Shown: positions 8,912 through 19,052, counted from the stretch's first letter. The stretch: 64,000 nt of DNA from Niallia sp052318935 (GCA_052318935.1 JBQRKO010000018.1), one strand, 5' to 3'. The notes: generated by a model not told the origin, from the sequence alone. Translations and numbers: made by a program.

Positions 8912-10687
8912 TCATTCCCCATATTCCAACACCACCATATCCCAATACTTCAAACTTGGCAGTGTAAAAGAAATCTTGCCATCTTTCTGCTCAAAGGAAA
9001 CTGAAATCGGAACACTTTGCCCTTTATCTGGAGAGGCCATCCATATTTTTTTAACAGGTCGACTTTCCTCTAACTGAATCGCTAGTTCTTTTTGTTCCTG
9101 TGGTTCTGCCTGATTTCCGTCGGTATCCCGCCATTCTAAACTAGCAGCATCAACAAAATTAATCAGGTGAAGTACTTTTTGACTGTCTTTTTGTTTAGCA
9201 AAACTCCATATTTTTCCTAACTCTGGCTCCGTTGAGAAATGTTCCCCATCAATAGAGACAGAAGCATCCTCGACACCATCTCGCAGCAAGTTTTCATAAG
9301 CAACTAAAAAATCATAATAATTTTCCATACTTTCCTGTAAAGCAGGGCTCATATTTAAGTTATGATGAGGAAAATATTCCTTCGATAACATATGCTCCCC
9401 AAGCTCTAAGTGAGAGCCTCCTGATGCAAAAATCACACTGTTGGCGAGTAGAATGCCAGCAGGGTTAAATTCTCCTGGTTGATTGGAAGCATTGTAATTC
9501 ATATAGGCAGCTAATACGCTATTTTTCCCTGAAGAAAATTGCTTATTATCATCAATGATTCGCTTTAAGTCTTGATAATATTTGAAGTCATCCCAAACCT
9601 CTGTGTATAAAAAGTCAACGGGTGTGCTGCCAATTTGCCTTTGTCCGTATTGATTGACGGCATTCATGACGATGCTTTTATCTGGCATTGATGATTTGGC
9701 ACGGTCAAGAAAAGACAAAAATGTTTCATCTAAGGTGACTGTATTGCCATTTGCATCATATACATTTCCTCGTGGACCAAGCTGATCGATATGCCATCCA
9801 TCAAACGGCAGGGCGTTATAGACCATTTTTTGCTGATTAAATAAATAGTCTTGCCACTGAAGATTTCCCGGATTCACTAAAAACACGTCGCTTTTCCAGT
9901 TATCAGGAAGGGGATGGAAATCTTGGGCATTCCTTTGTTGGTCTTTAAATAACCGCCATTCTGTTTGGACGCCATCATTTTCTGCTTCTGCAAATGCACC
10001 ATATAAGAGATTATAGGCCATCGTTTTCATATTGCGCTCATGTGCTAAATCAAGATAGGACCTGATCGTTTCAAAAGTAGTTGGTCGATTTGCGATATCC
10101 TCCCAGTGGGACGCTGGTTCGTTGTTTTCCATTTTCAGCGGCTGATGATGCTTATAATGCCAATCATAAAATTGGATCCCATTAATATGATGACGATTTA
10201 AAAAAGAAATGGCACCCTTTCTCTCCTCTAAAGGCATATCAGGAAAGCTGGATAAAAATCCGTACCGAGGAAATTTGGACCAATCACTAGAAACGTCCAC
10301 CCCAATGGTCTCCTCGTCTTCCTCGGATTTTACACGAACAAGATATCCTTTATAATCGTCTGTCGGCGGATTCCAAGTCCACTTTACAACATTCGAATCT
10401 ACCTTTATTTCTTGCTGGCCAATCTCTTCATTTAAGTGAAAATAAGAGACGATTAAACGCCCGTTTGCAACGTTATCTGCTAGTTTTAGAGAAAATGAAA
10501 CAGGATCATTTGGATGATAGAAAGCTTTATCTGTTTCCAGCGTTTGAATCAAATCTGCCTGCTGCAGGGGTTTGTTTCTTTTTACTTGTTTTGGTATTTT
10601 CTTCGTTGTAGTGATGGCGATTCCTAATCCTATTGCTATTAGTAAAATAATGCTTGCAATGATGATGAATTTTTTCTTTGAAAACAT
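8912..10687 (-). CDS. GH66 dextranase-type glycoside hydrolase, membrane-anchored or secreted
   Basis: The 591-residue protein has an N-terminal membrane segment (residues 7-28), a beta-sandwich region to about 130 and a TIM barrel typical of GH66 (dextranase and cycloisomaltooligosaccharide glucanotransferase). By family analogy D301 in GWHIDQLG is the nucleophile and E363 in FLYTEVW the acid/base. It lacks the inserted CBM35 of glucanotransferases, so endo-dextranase is more likely. It would cleave alpha-1,6-glucan outside the cell. It is followed on the same strand by its terminator, and the GH31 gene lies upstream in the same direction, separated by two repeat elements. Confidence 0.85.
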   Translation of the reverse strand: MFSKKKFIIIASIILLIAIGLGIAITTTKKIPKQVKRNKPLQQADLIQTLETDKAFYHPNDPVSFSLKLADNVANGRLIVSYFHLNEEIGQQEIKVDSNVVKWTWNPPTDDYKGYLVRVKSEEDEETIGVDVSSDWSKFPRYGFLSSFPDMPLEERKGAISFLNRHHINGIQFYDWHYKHHQPLKMENNEPASHWEDIANRPTTFETIRSYLDLAHERNMKTMAYNLLYGAFAEAENDGVQTEWRLFKDQQRNAQDFHPLPDNWKSDVFLVNPGNLQWQDYLFNQQKMVYNALPFDGWHIDQLGPRGNVYDANGNTVTLDETFLSFLDRAKSSMPDKSIVMNAVNQYGQRQIGSTPVDFLYTEVWDDFKYYQDLKRIIDDNKQFSSGKNSVLAAYMNYNASNQPGEFNPAGILLANSVIFASGGSHLELGEHMLSKEYFPHHNLNMSPALQESMENYYDFLVAYENLLRDGVEDASVSIDGEHFSTEPELGKIWSFAKQKDSQKVLHLINFVDAASLEWRDTDGNQAEPQEQKELAIQLEESRPVKKIWMASPDKGQSVPISVSFEQKDGKISFTLPSLKYWDMVVLEYGE

Positions 10688-10719
10688 TTATTTACTCCTT
10701 ACATGTTAATATTTAAAAG

Positions 10720-10900
10720 GCTCTGTTAACTTGCCTGTTGATTTCCGCTTCAGGCGTTCGCTTTCCGCGGGCGGTCCGGGAGCCTCCTCGGCGCTGTGCG
10801 CCTGTGGGGTCTCCCTCTGACTCGCTTTTCCCGCAGGAGTCTCACGCCTGAAATCAGAATCAACATCGTGCTGAAATTAACAATTAGCTTTAACATAGCC
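10720..10900 (-). repeat. Dispersed palindromic element, GGCTCTGTTAA family
   Basis: The element starts GGCTCTGTTAAC and ends with GTTTAA..CATAGCC-like inverted ends. It holds the GC-rich core seen elsewhere (CTTTCCGCGGGCGG, GGAGCCTCCTCGGCG, CCCGCAGGAGTCTCACGC). The copy at 63893 is the same sequence in the opposite orientation. Confidence 0.8.
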
Positions 10901-10938
10901 ATTTGAAAAAAGAAAGATAAAGTTTCTGAAGTTCGATA

Positions 10939-11060
10939 GGTGTCCAGGTACAGCGCCTAGCCCCTGTGAAAGATAACCTCTTGTCTCTAAAAGTAAAAGA
11001 CACTTTTTGAGACAAGAGAACATTTTTCTTCGGGGCTGGTCAAGGCGCTTTCGCTTTTCT
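10939..11060. repeat. Second dispersed hairpin repeat (GGCGCC/CCCCGAAG type)
   Basis: The segment runs from GGTGTCCAGG through CAGCGCCTAGCCCCTGTG, an inner TTGTCTC/GAGACAA hairpin and CTTCGGGGCTG to AAGGCGCTTTCGC. A diverged copy in reverse orientation lies at 59262-59380. The inner hairpin could also end transcription of the GH31 gene. Confidence 0.7.
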
Positions 11061-11077
11061 ATTAATCAAACGTTTGT

Positions 11078-13636
11078 TTAACGAATTTTTACTTCTTTTT
11101 TCTCGTCAGCTGGAATGCTTACGTACACAGTTTTTGTATTTGTATCATAGAAGAATGTATTCGTTTGTTTTTGTGCTTCTTCTAAAGAAGCTACTTCTGT
11201 GTATTTAGTGTTGCCAGCTTTAACGCGAGTTGGCTTTTCTACATTATTTACCTTTAATGTATATTGTGCAAGTTTAGAATCACTGTAGTTCTTCGTTTTT
11301 TGCTTTTGTTTAAATGTAATAGAGTTGTATTTTTTCTTCACCTTAAACTCTGTTTCGTTAAACTCGCCGTTTTTATAATCCTCTGTTTCTGCGTCATCTT
11401 CATAGAAAGTGTAAGAAACTTCTTTATCTACATACGTATCAAGAACAAGATTTGTTAACGGTTTTTCATCTGTATATTGCTGCACTTCACGTGTAGGGAT
11501 AATCGAGTCTTTTTTCACGAAAATTGGCAAATGATCAAGCTGTGCGTCTACTGTAATCGTTTGGCCGCCTTGATATTCTTGTCCAGTCCAATAGTCTGTC
11601 CAATTTACGCCTTCCGGAAGATACACTTCGCGGGAAGTTTGTCCTTCTTTCACTACTGGTGCAAGCATCATTGAATCACCGAACATATATTGATCGCTAA
11701 TATCATGTGTGTTTTCGTCCTGTTGGAACTGGTAAACAAGCGGCTGCTGTATTGGCTTCCCGCTGTCTGCAGCTTCTTTAAACTCGTTATACAGATATGG
11801 CAGCAATTGATAGCGCATTTCGATATACTTTTTGCTGATTTGTTCTACTTCTGGACCAAATGCCCACGGTTCTTGCCCTTGTTTTACTGGTGCTTTTGCA
11901 TCTGAATCATAATGAATGCGAGCGAATGGCAGGAAGGCGCCAACTTCGATCCAACGTGCAAATAATTCTGGACTTGGACGACTAGCAAAGCCTCCGATAT
12001 CATTTCCGACAAAAGAAACGCCAGACATTCCAACATTCATATTCATAGGAAGTGACATTTGCAGATGTTCCCAGTTACTTACATTATCACCTGTCCATAA
12101 TGCAGCATAACGCTGTGTACCTGCATACATATCACGTGTTAACACAAATGGACGTGTTCCTGGTTTATTGACTTTAAATGCTTGATACGTAGCATCCGCT
12201 TCATCATGACCATATGTATTATGGTACTCCGTATGAAGAATCTTATTATCCTCTGTACCAAAATAATTATCTAATGGCATTGTATGGGCATGGCGATCGT
12301 CATCACGGAAGACTGCAGGCTCATTCATGTCGTTCCAGATACCGTCAACTCCCTCGTTTAACAAGACATTATGGTTTTTAGCCCACCAATCACGCACTTC
12401 TTGTTTCGAGAAGTCAGGAAATGCAGAGTCTCCAGGCCAAACAGGACCAATATAAGGAGTGCCATCTGGATTTTTCGCCCAAAAATCTTTTTGTGTTCCT
12501 TCTTGATACAAGCTGTAATTCTCATCTTGTTTTACAGCTGGATCGTTAATCGCAATCGAATGGAAGCCTGGCATTGATTCTAACTGTTTCAACGCTTGTT
12601 TATATTGCTCGTTCCAAGTAAACACGCGATATTCATCCATATAGTCGATATCAAAATGCATCGTGTCGAGTGGAATATTTTTCTCACGATACGTTTTCGC
12701 TACATTGAGAATTTCCTCTGGTGTGTAGCCCCATTTACTTTGGTGCAATCCTAATGTCCATTCTGCCGGAACATCCATTTTTCCAGTCAGCTCTGTGTAG
12801 CGGTCAATAACATCGCCAACTTCTGGACCATAGGCAAAGTAATACGTTAACTTCCCGCCGTTTGCATAGAAGTAATAATAATCATCCGATTCACTTGCCA
12901 TTTCATAATAAGAGCGATACGTGTTATCAAAGAAAATCCCGTATGCCTTTTCATTTTTTAAGCCAATGAAAAATGGAATAGACGTATAAAGATATTTTGT
13001 ATCCTTTGTATAAGAATAAGCATCTGTATTCCATAATCCAATGCTGTCCCCACGTTTATTCACATCTAAACCGGATTGTTCTCCAAAACCATAGAAATCT
13101 TCATCTGTATCTGTTTTCTTGAAAACATAAGGTTTTCCATTTTCATAACCGGATGTTTTATCTTGATTTACATAATCTTCATTAATGACATTTCCTTCTT
13201 TGTCGAGGAATTTAACACCAAAAGGCTCTTTTTTAATTTCAACGGTTAGATCATCTGTTTTTAGGGTAATGATGCCATCTTTATCCTGTACTTTAAATCT
13301 AGGAGTCTTCCAATCTGCTTCTTTTTTCGCAATCCCTTGCGACTCAAATTCCTTTTCACCTTTTTTAAGGATGGATACTTTTACTAAGTCTTTGTCAAAA
13401 ATCTTGATATAGGCTTCATTCGTGCCTAAATCAAATTTGACCCCAGTTGGCAGGTTTTCTACTCCCAAAACTTTTAGCTTTTCTAAATTTTCCTTTACTA
13501 ATGGTGTATCAGGCTCTGGCTGTGTTACCGCTGCAAGTGCGTTTGGGGCTACCGTTGTTAAACTGACAGCAGCTGCAAGTGAAAGACTTGCTATCACTTT
13601 TAGTGGTGTTTTCTGTTTCTGTTTCACTTTACCCAT
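11078..13636 (-). CDS. Secreted GH31 alpha-glucosidase/alpha-glucosyltransferase
   Basis: The 852-residue protein has a signal peptide (residues 10-35, cleavage near ALA-A), an N-terminal beta-sandwich, a TIM barrel and C-terminal beta domains. The family nucleophile is D436 in GIWNDMNEP. DIDYMDEY (329-336) and the GDN motif of RYAALWTGDNVSNWEHLQ fit GH31. In dextran systems, GH31 enzymes transfer or remove alpha-1,6-linked glucose, which matches the neighbouring GH66 gene. The start at 13636 follows GAGGTGAG. Exact specificity (alpha-glucosidase or 6-alpha-glucosyltransferase) cannot be read from the sequence. Confidence 0.88.
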   Translation of the reverse strand: MGKVKQKQKTPLKVIASLSLAAAVSLTTVAPNALAAVTQPEPDTPLVKENLEKLKVLGVENLPTGVKFDLGTNEAYIKIFDKDLVKVSILKKGEKEFESQGIAKKEADWKTPRFKVQDKDGIITLKTDDLTVEIKKEPFGVKFLDKEGNVINEDYVNQDKTSGYENGKPYVFKKTDTDEDFYGFGEQSGLDVNKRGDSIGLWNTDAYSYTKDTKYLYTSIPFFIGLKNEKAYGIFFDNTYRSYYEMASESDDYYYFYANGGKLTYYFAYGPEVGDVIDRYTELTGKMDVPAEWTLGLHQSKWGYTPEEILNVAKTYREKNIPLDTMHFDIDYMDEYRVFTWNEQYKQALKQLESMPGFHSIAINDPAVKQDENYSLYQEGTQKDFWAKNPDGTPYIGPVWPGDSAFPDFSKQEVRDWWAKNHNVLLNEGVDGIWNDMNEPAVFRDDDRHAHTMPLDNYFGTEDNKILHTEYHNTYGHDEADATYQAFKVNKPGTRPFVLTRDMYAGTQRYAALWTGDNVSNWEHLQMSLPMNMNVGMSGVSFVGNDIGGFASRPSPELFARWIEVGAFLPFARIHYDSDAKAPVKQGQEPWAFGPEVEQISKKYIEMRYQLLPYLYNEFKEAADSGKPIQQPLVYQFQQDENTHDISDQYMFGDSMMLAPVVKEGQTSREVYLPEGVNWTDYWTGQEYQGGQTITVDAQLDHLPIFVKKDSIIPTREVQQYTDEKPLTNLVLDTYVDKEVSYTFYEDDAETEDYKNGEFNETEFKVKKKYNSITFKQKQKTKNYSDSKLAQYTLKVNNVEKPTRVKAGNTKYTEVASLEEAQKQTNTFFYDTNTKTVYVSIPADEKKEVKIR

Positions 13637-14066
13637 TTTCTCACCTCATCAATTAATTGCATTACGAAGCAAATATACGAAACAGCAAAATAAACTACAA
13701 TGAGATTTATTTCCAAAAATATCTATATGAAGGAAGGCTTATAAATAGCGGAAAATATAGAATGAAACCGCATACATTATTGGTTGATAGCAGTTTTAAA
13801 GAAAACAAAATTCCTTCTATATATCTGTTCATTTTAGGAATTAACATAAAAAACAAGGTAATAGACCTAAAAATGTAACAGAAACCAAAAACAAAATTCA
13901 GAATTTTTTCAATTGAAATAGTAATGAAATAATTTTAATAGAAATAAGCGAATAAATTAGTTAAAAGGAAGTGTTTTTAAAAATAGGCATGGGTAAATAA
14001 AGGAGTATATATTTGGAAATATAACTATTTTAGCGGGTTTTCTAAATATCAGCATCTTTTATTAAT
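13637..14066. other. Promoter region of the GH31 gene, no gene
   Basis: This AT-rich stretch carries the minus-strand leader of the GH31 gene and then no recognisable coding sequence up to the IS end. The two plus-strand frames here have no usable start signals. Confidence 0.4.
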
Positions 14067-15597
14067 AACTCAACTTTCGCACCCAAATAATTCAGGAAAC
14101 GAGTTGATCTTGTAACCATTATTGCACTTTCATTATGTTCCTTGACATTATTTATACAAATGAAAAAACACCTCGTTCTATGGTAAAGTGAGATTGACGA
14201 GAAATCACTACCATACAGAAGAGGTGTCCTCTATATGATAGAGCAGAAGGAACAAAATAATCAACTACCAAATGAATTAAAATCAGTATTCAATGAATTA
14301 GAAATCTTGAAACATCTTCGAAAATCAAACATTAAAAAGAATTTTGGCTTTACCTGTTCTTAATTATTCCAATTGGTGTTTTGTCTTATTTTCCAACAGA
14401 AGAATTGGTTTCGCCTTTTGGAATCTAAGAAAGCGGACAAGTTACCAGCAAAAGACGCAATCTATCGTTTCTTGAACCATTCGAAATTCGCTTGGAGACG
14501 TTTCCTATTGTCTTTTAGTTCTTCAACCATTGTCAAAGTAAGTAACCTAACGGATAAAATGCGTATCAAAGTATTTATTATTGATGACTCTATGTTTGAC
14601 CGCAATCGCAGTAAGAAAGTCGAACTGCTTGCCCGATGTATGGATCACTCATCGCTGCGAAAACGATTCTATAAAGGTTTTCGTATGCTTACTTTAGGCT
14701 GGTCTGACGGCTATTCCTTTATGCCAATTGATTTTTCTTTATTAAGTTCCAAAAAGGCCCAAATCAACGGGATTTCTGAAGAAGTTGATAAACGTACATC
14801 TGGATATAAACGCCGTGTTGAATCATTACAAACAGCTCCTGAACAAATACCAGCCATGCTTAAGCGTGCCTTGAGTGCAGGAATAGAAGCCGAATATGTC
14901 TTGATGGATACTTGGTTTACTCAACAGCCTCTAATTCGGTCTATCGTGGAACAAGGACTTGATGTGATTGGCATGGTGAAGGCAACCAATCAACGGTATC
15001 TCATAGAAGACCGTTCTGTCTCATTAAAAGAACTCTTTCGTTTGTCTCGTTCATTCCAAGGAAAGAAAGGGATTCTTCGTTCCATTCACACAGTGATGGC
15101 GAATGGAGTTCCGGTTAAAGTTGTCTTTATTCAAAATCGAAACAAGAAAAGCGAATGGCTAGCTATTTTAAGCACAGATTGTACGCTAACCGAAGAAGAA
15201 ATCGTACGTATTTATGGAATGCGTTGGGACATCGAAGTCTTTTTCAAAACGACAAAGTCACTTTTACGTCTACAGAAAGAGTTCCAAGGTCGTTCTTATG
15301 ACTTGCTTATTAGCATACAACCATCGGTTTACCCGTTACATTGTCCTCTCTTGGCAGAATCGATGTAACACGGATGATCGTACCATTGGCGGTCTCTTTT
15401 ATGAATTATGTGATGAAATTAGTGAACTCGATTGGGCTGTCGCTTTACAGCAGTTAATCGCGCTTCTTCAAGATACCCTAAAAAAGACAAACAGAATGAC
15501 CAAAAAACTCATTGAAAGTCAACTACAACAGTGGATTGCAGGCCTTCCAAGCTACATCAAGGCTTATTTGCCAATTTCACTCTGCGAAAGTTGAGTT
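14067..15597 (+). mobile_element. IS4-family insertion sequence, inactive
   Basis: The ends are the inverted pair AACTCAACTTTCGC (14067) and GCGAAAGTTGAGTT (15584-15597). The transposase stop codon lies inside the right repeat. A long imperfect hairpin (ACCTC..ATGGTAAAGTGA with TCACTACCAT..GAGGT, about 14169-14228) precedes the transposase start and probably limits read-through expression. No clear target duplication is visible. Confidence 0.8.
14235..15594 (+). pseudogene. IS4-family DDE transposase, broken by a nonsense codon and a frameshift
   Basis: The ATG at 14235 starts MIEQKEQNNQLPNE and meets an in-frame TAA at 14361-14363 after GFTCS. The same frame then continues as LFQLVFCLIFQQKNW and includes VFIIDDSMFDRNRS (first catalytic Asp) and MRWDIEVFFK (the Glu region of the YREK-type block). 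Near 15305-15320 the coding shifts by one base, and the tail AYNHRFTRYIVLSWQNRC continues to 15594. Two independent lesions make it inactive. Confidence 0.85.
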
Positions 15598-15776
15598 AAT
15601 AATTTATATTCTTCTATTTGTAAAACTATCCGGATTCTGAATAAAACTAGATATTTATATAAAAATTGGTATAAATAGGGTAGGATAAAAATGAACGATG
15701 CAGCTGAATTTAGAAGGATATTAGGTTCTATTTAGAATGAAAGGAGATTAAAACATGGGAAAAAAGGATAGATTTT

Positions 15777-16586
15777 ATGAGTGATATAATAAGTTATTAC
15801 AGTCAATTTGATGAGTGGGGCAGACTTGAACGTGAACCGGTTGAATTCCAAGTAAATTGGCACTATATAAAAAAGTATATCCCGAAAACAGGATGTGTAC
15901 TTGATAATGGTGCTGGGCCTGGAAAATATTCAATGGAACTTGCAAACGAAGGTTATAAGGTCACACTGACTGATTTAACGCCAAAGTTAGTTGAAATTGC
16001 TAAAGATAAAGCAAAAGAACTTGATTTAGAAGGACAATTTGATGGCTTTTATGCTGCTGATGCAAGAGAACTTAATATGCTTAAAGAGGAACAGTTCGAC
16101 GCATCATTAATGCTTGGTCCTATGTATCATTTACAGGAAGAAAATGATCGCATTAAGGCTGTTAAAGAATTAAATAGAGTGACGAAAAAGAATGGGATTG
16201 TTTTCGTTGCTTTTATGCCAAGAATTAGACATATACTTGCATCACTCTTATCTCCAGAGAATTGGAAGCCAAACAACTACATGGATTCCATTATTCAATT
16301 TTATCAAACAGGTTGTTTTAATCACGCTGATAAGGGACGTTTTACAGGAGCGTACTATTTTAATATTGAAGACATCAATCCTTTTATGGAAGCACAGGGA
16401 TTTGAAACTTTGGATTTAATAGGATCCAATGCAGGGGCTATTTTAAATAATGATAGTTGGAAGCACTGGCAAGACAAGGGTGAGCAAGAAGTAAAAAAAA
16501 TAATAGATTTGATTAAGGAAAAAGCAACAGACCGTTATATTCTTGGGATTTCATCTCATTTACTTTATATCGGGAAGAAAAAGTAA
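15777..16586 (+). CDS. Class I SAM-dependent methyltransferase
   Basis: The 269-residue protein shows the SAM-binding motif I VLDNGAGPGKYS (residues 41-52), acidic motif II TLTDLTP and LMLGPMYHL. This is a small-molecule-type methyltransferase with unknown substrate. The strongest ribosome binding site (AAAGGAG) serves an ATG at 15755 in another frame that reads only nine codons (MGKKDRFYE) and overlaps the start used here, so either translational coupling or a one-base frameshift near 15770 is possible. No operon partner is obvious. Confidence 0.7.
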   Translation: MSDIISYYSQFDEWGRLEREPVEFQVNWHYIKKYIPKTGCVLDNGAGPGKYSMELANEGYKVTLTDLTPKLVEIAKDKAKELDLEGQFDGFYAADARELNMLKEEQFDASLMLGPMYHLQEENDRIKAVKELNRVTKKNGIVFVAFMPRIRHILASLLSPENWKPNNYMDSIIQFYQTGCFNHADKGRFTGAYYFNIEDINPFMEAQGFETLDLIGSNAGAILNNDSWKHWQDKGEQEVKKIIDLIKEKATDRYILGISSHLLYIGKKK

Positions 16587-16681
16587 ACTAATAACATTGT
16601 TATAAACAAACAGACCTTTAAGCAGTTGGTTGATTAAAAATAAAGTTGTTTTACAAATTTCAAAATAGGGAGGAATTTTAA

Positions 16682-17197
16682 GTGAACTCTCATGCATTAC
16701 AATTATATGATTATCACGTATGGGCAAACAGAAGAATTTTTGAGCATTTAAAAAAACTACCACAGGACATATACGACAAGGAGATTCAAAGTGTTTTTCC
16801 TTCCATATCAGAGGTGTTGGTGCATATGTACAATGCCGATACTATATGGCTGCGTGTTATGTCCGGTGACAGTTATGATGAAATCGTAAAATCAAGGAAA
16901 CAACTGCAGGAGAAAACAAAAGGAAAAAGTATAGAAGAATTAGAGAAAATGTATTTTGATTTATCAGAGCAATATATAGTATTTTTTGATCGTCAAGGGA
17001 ACTTAGATCAAACAACTTTCTACGAGCATCCTAAATTTGGCCGTCTGGAAACCAGTTTTTTTGAATTAGTACAGCATGTTGTCAATCACGGAACATATCA
17101 TCGCGGAAATATAACAGCAATGCTAAGGCAGATAGGGCATTCTGGGATCATGACGGATTATGTTGTTTATTTGTATGACAAGAAGACAAAAAAATAG
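16682..17197 (+). CDS. DinB-family (YfiT/DinB fold) metal-binding protein
   Basis: The 171-residue protein has the four-helix DinB pattern starting LYDYHVWANRRIFEHL. The metal-binding histidines are H in LVHMYNAD near residue 48 and H-H in QHVVNHGTYHRGN near 131-141. DinB-like proteins include thiol-dependent S-transferases, but this member's substrate is not known. It starts at GTG after GGGAGG. Confidence 0.8.
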   Translation: MNSHALQLYDYHVWANRRIFEHLKKLPQDIYDKEIQSVFPSISEVLVHMYNADTIWLRVMSGDSYDEIVKSRKQLQEKTKGKSIEELEKMYFDLSEQYIVFFDRQGNLDQTTFYEHPKFGRLETSFFELVQHVVNHGTYHRGNITAMLRQIGHSGIMTDYVVYLYDKKTKK

Positions 17198-17239
17198 CTT
17201 TTTCCGAACTATTTAGAAATAGATGATGCTTTTTTTATT

Positions 17240-17312
17240 CCGTAATCGGACGTGATATTAAAAAGTTTCGTGAATTGATCTTGATGAACTTTTAAATCAC
17301 GTCAATTTACGG
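17240..17312. promoter_or_regulatory. Long imperfect palindrome before the Rrf2 gene
   Basis: CCGTAA, GACGTGAT and TAAAAAGTT on the left arm pair with AACTTTTA, ATCACGTC and TTACGG on the right around a 19-base centre. It lies immediately upstream of the Rrf2-type regulator, 12 bases from its start, so it may be its operator or a leader hairpin. Confidence 0.5.
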
Positions 17313-17323
17313 TAAGCTAATAA

Positions 17324-17809
17324 ATGAAAGCGGTTGTTTATGAAGGGAATGAATATAAATTGAGCACAAGGAGTCGTGGGAATTTAATAGGACCTCCTCG
17401 TTTTAAAATTGCTGTGCGTGCGCTTGTATGGCTATCACGGAGTGAAGGAAAGTTGTCCAGTGCATCGATTGCATGTCAGGTCAATTCGCACGCCACTTTT
17501 CTAAGACGAGTTTTAGTTTTATTAGTAAATGCAGGAATGGTTGAGGCAAAGGAAGGACGAGAGGGAGGCTATATCTTAAAAAGACCTTCATCTGAAATTA
17601 CGCTTGCAGATGTTTATTTGGCTGTAAAAAGCGAATGTTTAGAAACGGAAGAAACACCAAACTGCGGTGAAGCAGGAAAACAACTAGACATGGCTTTAGA
17701 AAATATTATGAATGAAGCAGAGCAAAAAACGCTTGATTCTCTTCGTCAATATACCATATCAGATTTAACAGCGAATATGGATTTTTTCGCTGAAATAAAA
17801 AAAGTATAA
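17324..17809 (+). CDS. Rrf2-family transcriptional regulator
   Basis: The 161-residue protein has the winged-helix Rrf2 pattern: FKIAVRALVWLSR, then IACQVNSHATFLRRVLVLLVNAGMVEA and GREGGYILKRPSSEITLADVY. It has only one Cys near the usual cluster position (NCGEAG), so no [2Fe-2S] site is evident; it resembles the cofactor-free YwnA-like branch. The extreme N-terminus may start further in. It precedes a nitroreductase gene with a repeat element between, so it may control that gene; this is inference. Confidence 0.8.
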   Translation: MKAVVYEGNEYKLSTRSRGNLIGPPRFKIAVRALVWLSRSEGKLSSASIACQVNSHATFLRRVLVLLVNAGMVEAKEGREGGYILKRPSSEITLADVYLAVKSECLETEETPNCGEAGKQLDMALENIMNEAEQKTLDSLRQYTISDLTANMDFFAEIKKV

Positions 17810-18047
17810 TTTTGTTAGCATTATCCTTGCTTTGAAGATAATGTTCTTTGTATAATGTGCTTATAAAAGTTGCAGTTAGTTTTTTGCTTGCTGCATTTCT
17901 TTTTAATTGTAACTGTGCTTTGTTTAGTTGCAGTAAATTTACTCTTACTAGCGTAAACTGAACACCAAGGGAAGCTTTTAAAGAAAACTGTGCTAAATAT
18001 TGAATAGTTTTTTGATTCAAGAGTTTTGGAAAATAGTATGAATTTAA

Positions 18048-18256
18048 GGCCGTTTTCTCAAAGTTTGTTGTTTTTCACCTGAAAACATGGGAGAAGAAGT
18101 ACTCAGCAGACTGAATACACGTAGACTCCTGTGGGAATGCGAGAAAGACGAGACTTAAGCAGAGCGTAGGCGACGAGGAGGCTCGACGCTCGCCCACGGA
18201 AAGCGAAGTGTATTCAGGCTGCGAATTTAAAAGCAACAATCTATACGAAAACAGTC
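18048..18256 (+). repeat. Dispersed palindromic element, GGCCGTTTTC family
   Basis: The ends GGCCGTTTTCTCAAAG and CGAAAACAGTC are imperfect inverted repeats. The core carries GACTCCTGTGGGA, GACGAGGAGGCTCGACGC and CCCACGGAAAGCGAAG. Related copies lie at 24082-24235 and 62410-62591. It separates the Rrf2 and nitroreductase genes. Confidence 0.8.
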
Positions 18257-18289
18257 TAATTTAAATTACTTATTTTAGGAGGAGAAACA

Positions 18290-18943
18290 ATGTCAACAAA
18301 AGCAAAACAAGAAGCGTTATTTTCTACTGTCATTCGAGATCGCCATTCCGTGCGAAAATATGATTCCAATTGGAAAATGTCTAAGGATGAATTAAATGAA
18401 ATTTTACAAGAAGCGACACTGGCTCCTTCTGCTGCCAATATGCAGCCGTGGCGTTTTCTCGTAATTGATGATCAAGCCAAAAAAGATATTCTTTTGCCGA
18501 TTGCACATAATCAGGAGCAGGTCGTGCAAGCATCTGCTGTTATAGCGGTATTAGGGGATTTACAACTAATAGAGAAAGTGGAGCAAATTTACAGTGATGC
18601 TGTCGAGGCTGGCTATATGACAGAACAGGCAAAAAGTCAGATGATTAATAATATACATGGCTACTTCTCTGATCCCCACTCTGACATAGTAAAGCGTACC
18701 GTGCTAATTGATGGCGGATTAGTATCTATGCAAATCATGCTGTCGGCTAAAGCAAGAGGATACGATACAGTACCAATGGCAGGATACAGCGAGCCAGCAT
18801 TTCGAAAAGCTTTCGGCATTTCCGACCGCTATGCAGCAGTCATGCTTATTGCAATTGGTAAAGCGGCTCATCCTGCCCATACAACAGTGCGATTGCCTTT
18901 AGAAGAAGTTACATTTTGGAATACGATGCCAGAGCAAGGTTAA
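18290..18943 (+). CDS. Nitroreductase-family NAD(P)H oxidoreductase
   Basis: The 217-residue protein has the FMN-binding nitroreductase pattern: RDRHSVRKYD at residues 17-26, ATLAPSAANMQPWRF at 43-57, and the late ISDRYAAVMLIAIGKA. It resembles the B. subtilis YodC/YdgI group, flavoenzymes that reduce nitro or quinone compounds, but the physiological substrate is not known. The start follows AGGAGGAG. It may be a target of the upstream Rrf2-type regulator. Confidence 0.85.
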   Translation: MSTKAKQEALFSTVIRDRHSVRKYDSNWKMSKDELNEILQEATLAPSAANMQPWRFLVIDDQAKKDILLPIAHNQEQVVQASAVIAVLGDLQLIEKVEQIYSDAVEAGYMTEQAKSQMINNIHGYFSDPHSDIVKRTVLIDGGLVSMQIMLSAKARGYDTVPMAGYSEPAFRKAFGISDRYAAVMLIAIGKAAHPAHTTVRLPLEEVTFWNTMPEQG

Positions 18944-19052
18944 TTGCACCTTATATTCAAAGAAAAAGGGCAGGAGATATAAAAATAGAGGAAGTAAGTT
19001 TTTGATATTGGGATAACTGAGCATCATATGGGGAACTTTGCTCTGAGGTAAG

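Noticed and set aside
11264..13878. Several plus-strand frames of 64-93 codons
   Set aside because: They lie opposite the GH31 coding sequence, have no ribosome binding sites and no recognisable content.
17840..17850. GTTCTTT near 17840, also near 20468 and 44824, as SinR sites
   Set aside because: Single heptamers occur by chance in an AT-rich window; none is part of a palindrome in a promoter.
17706..18020. 104-codon minus-strand frame
   Set aside because: It overlaps the end of the Rrf2 gene and an AT-rich intergenic stretch, without start signals.
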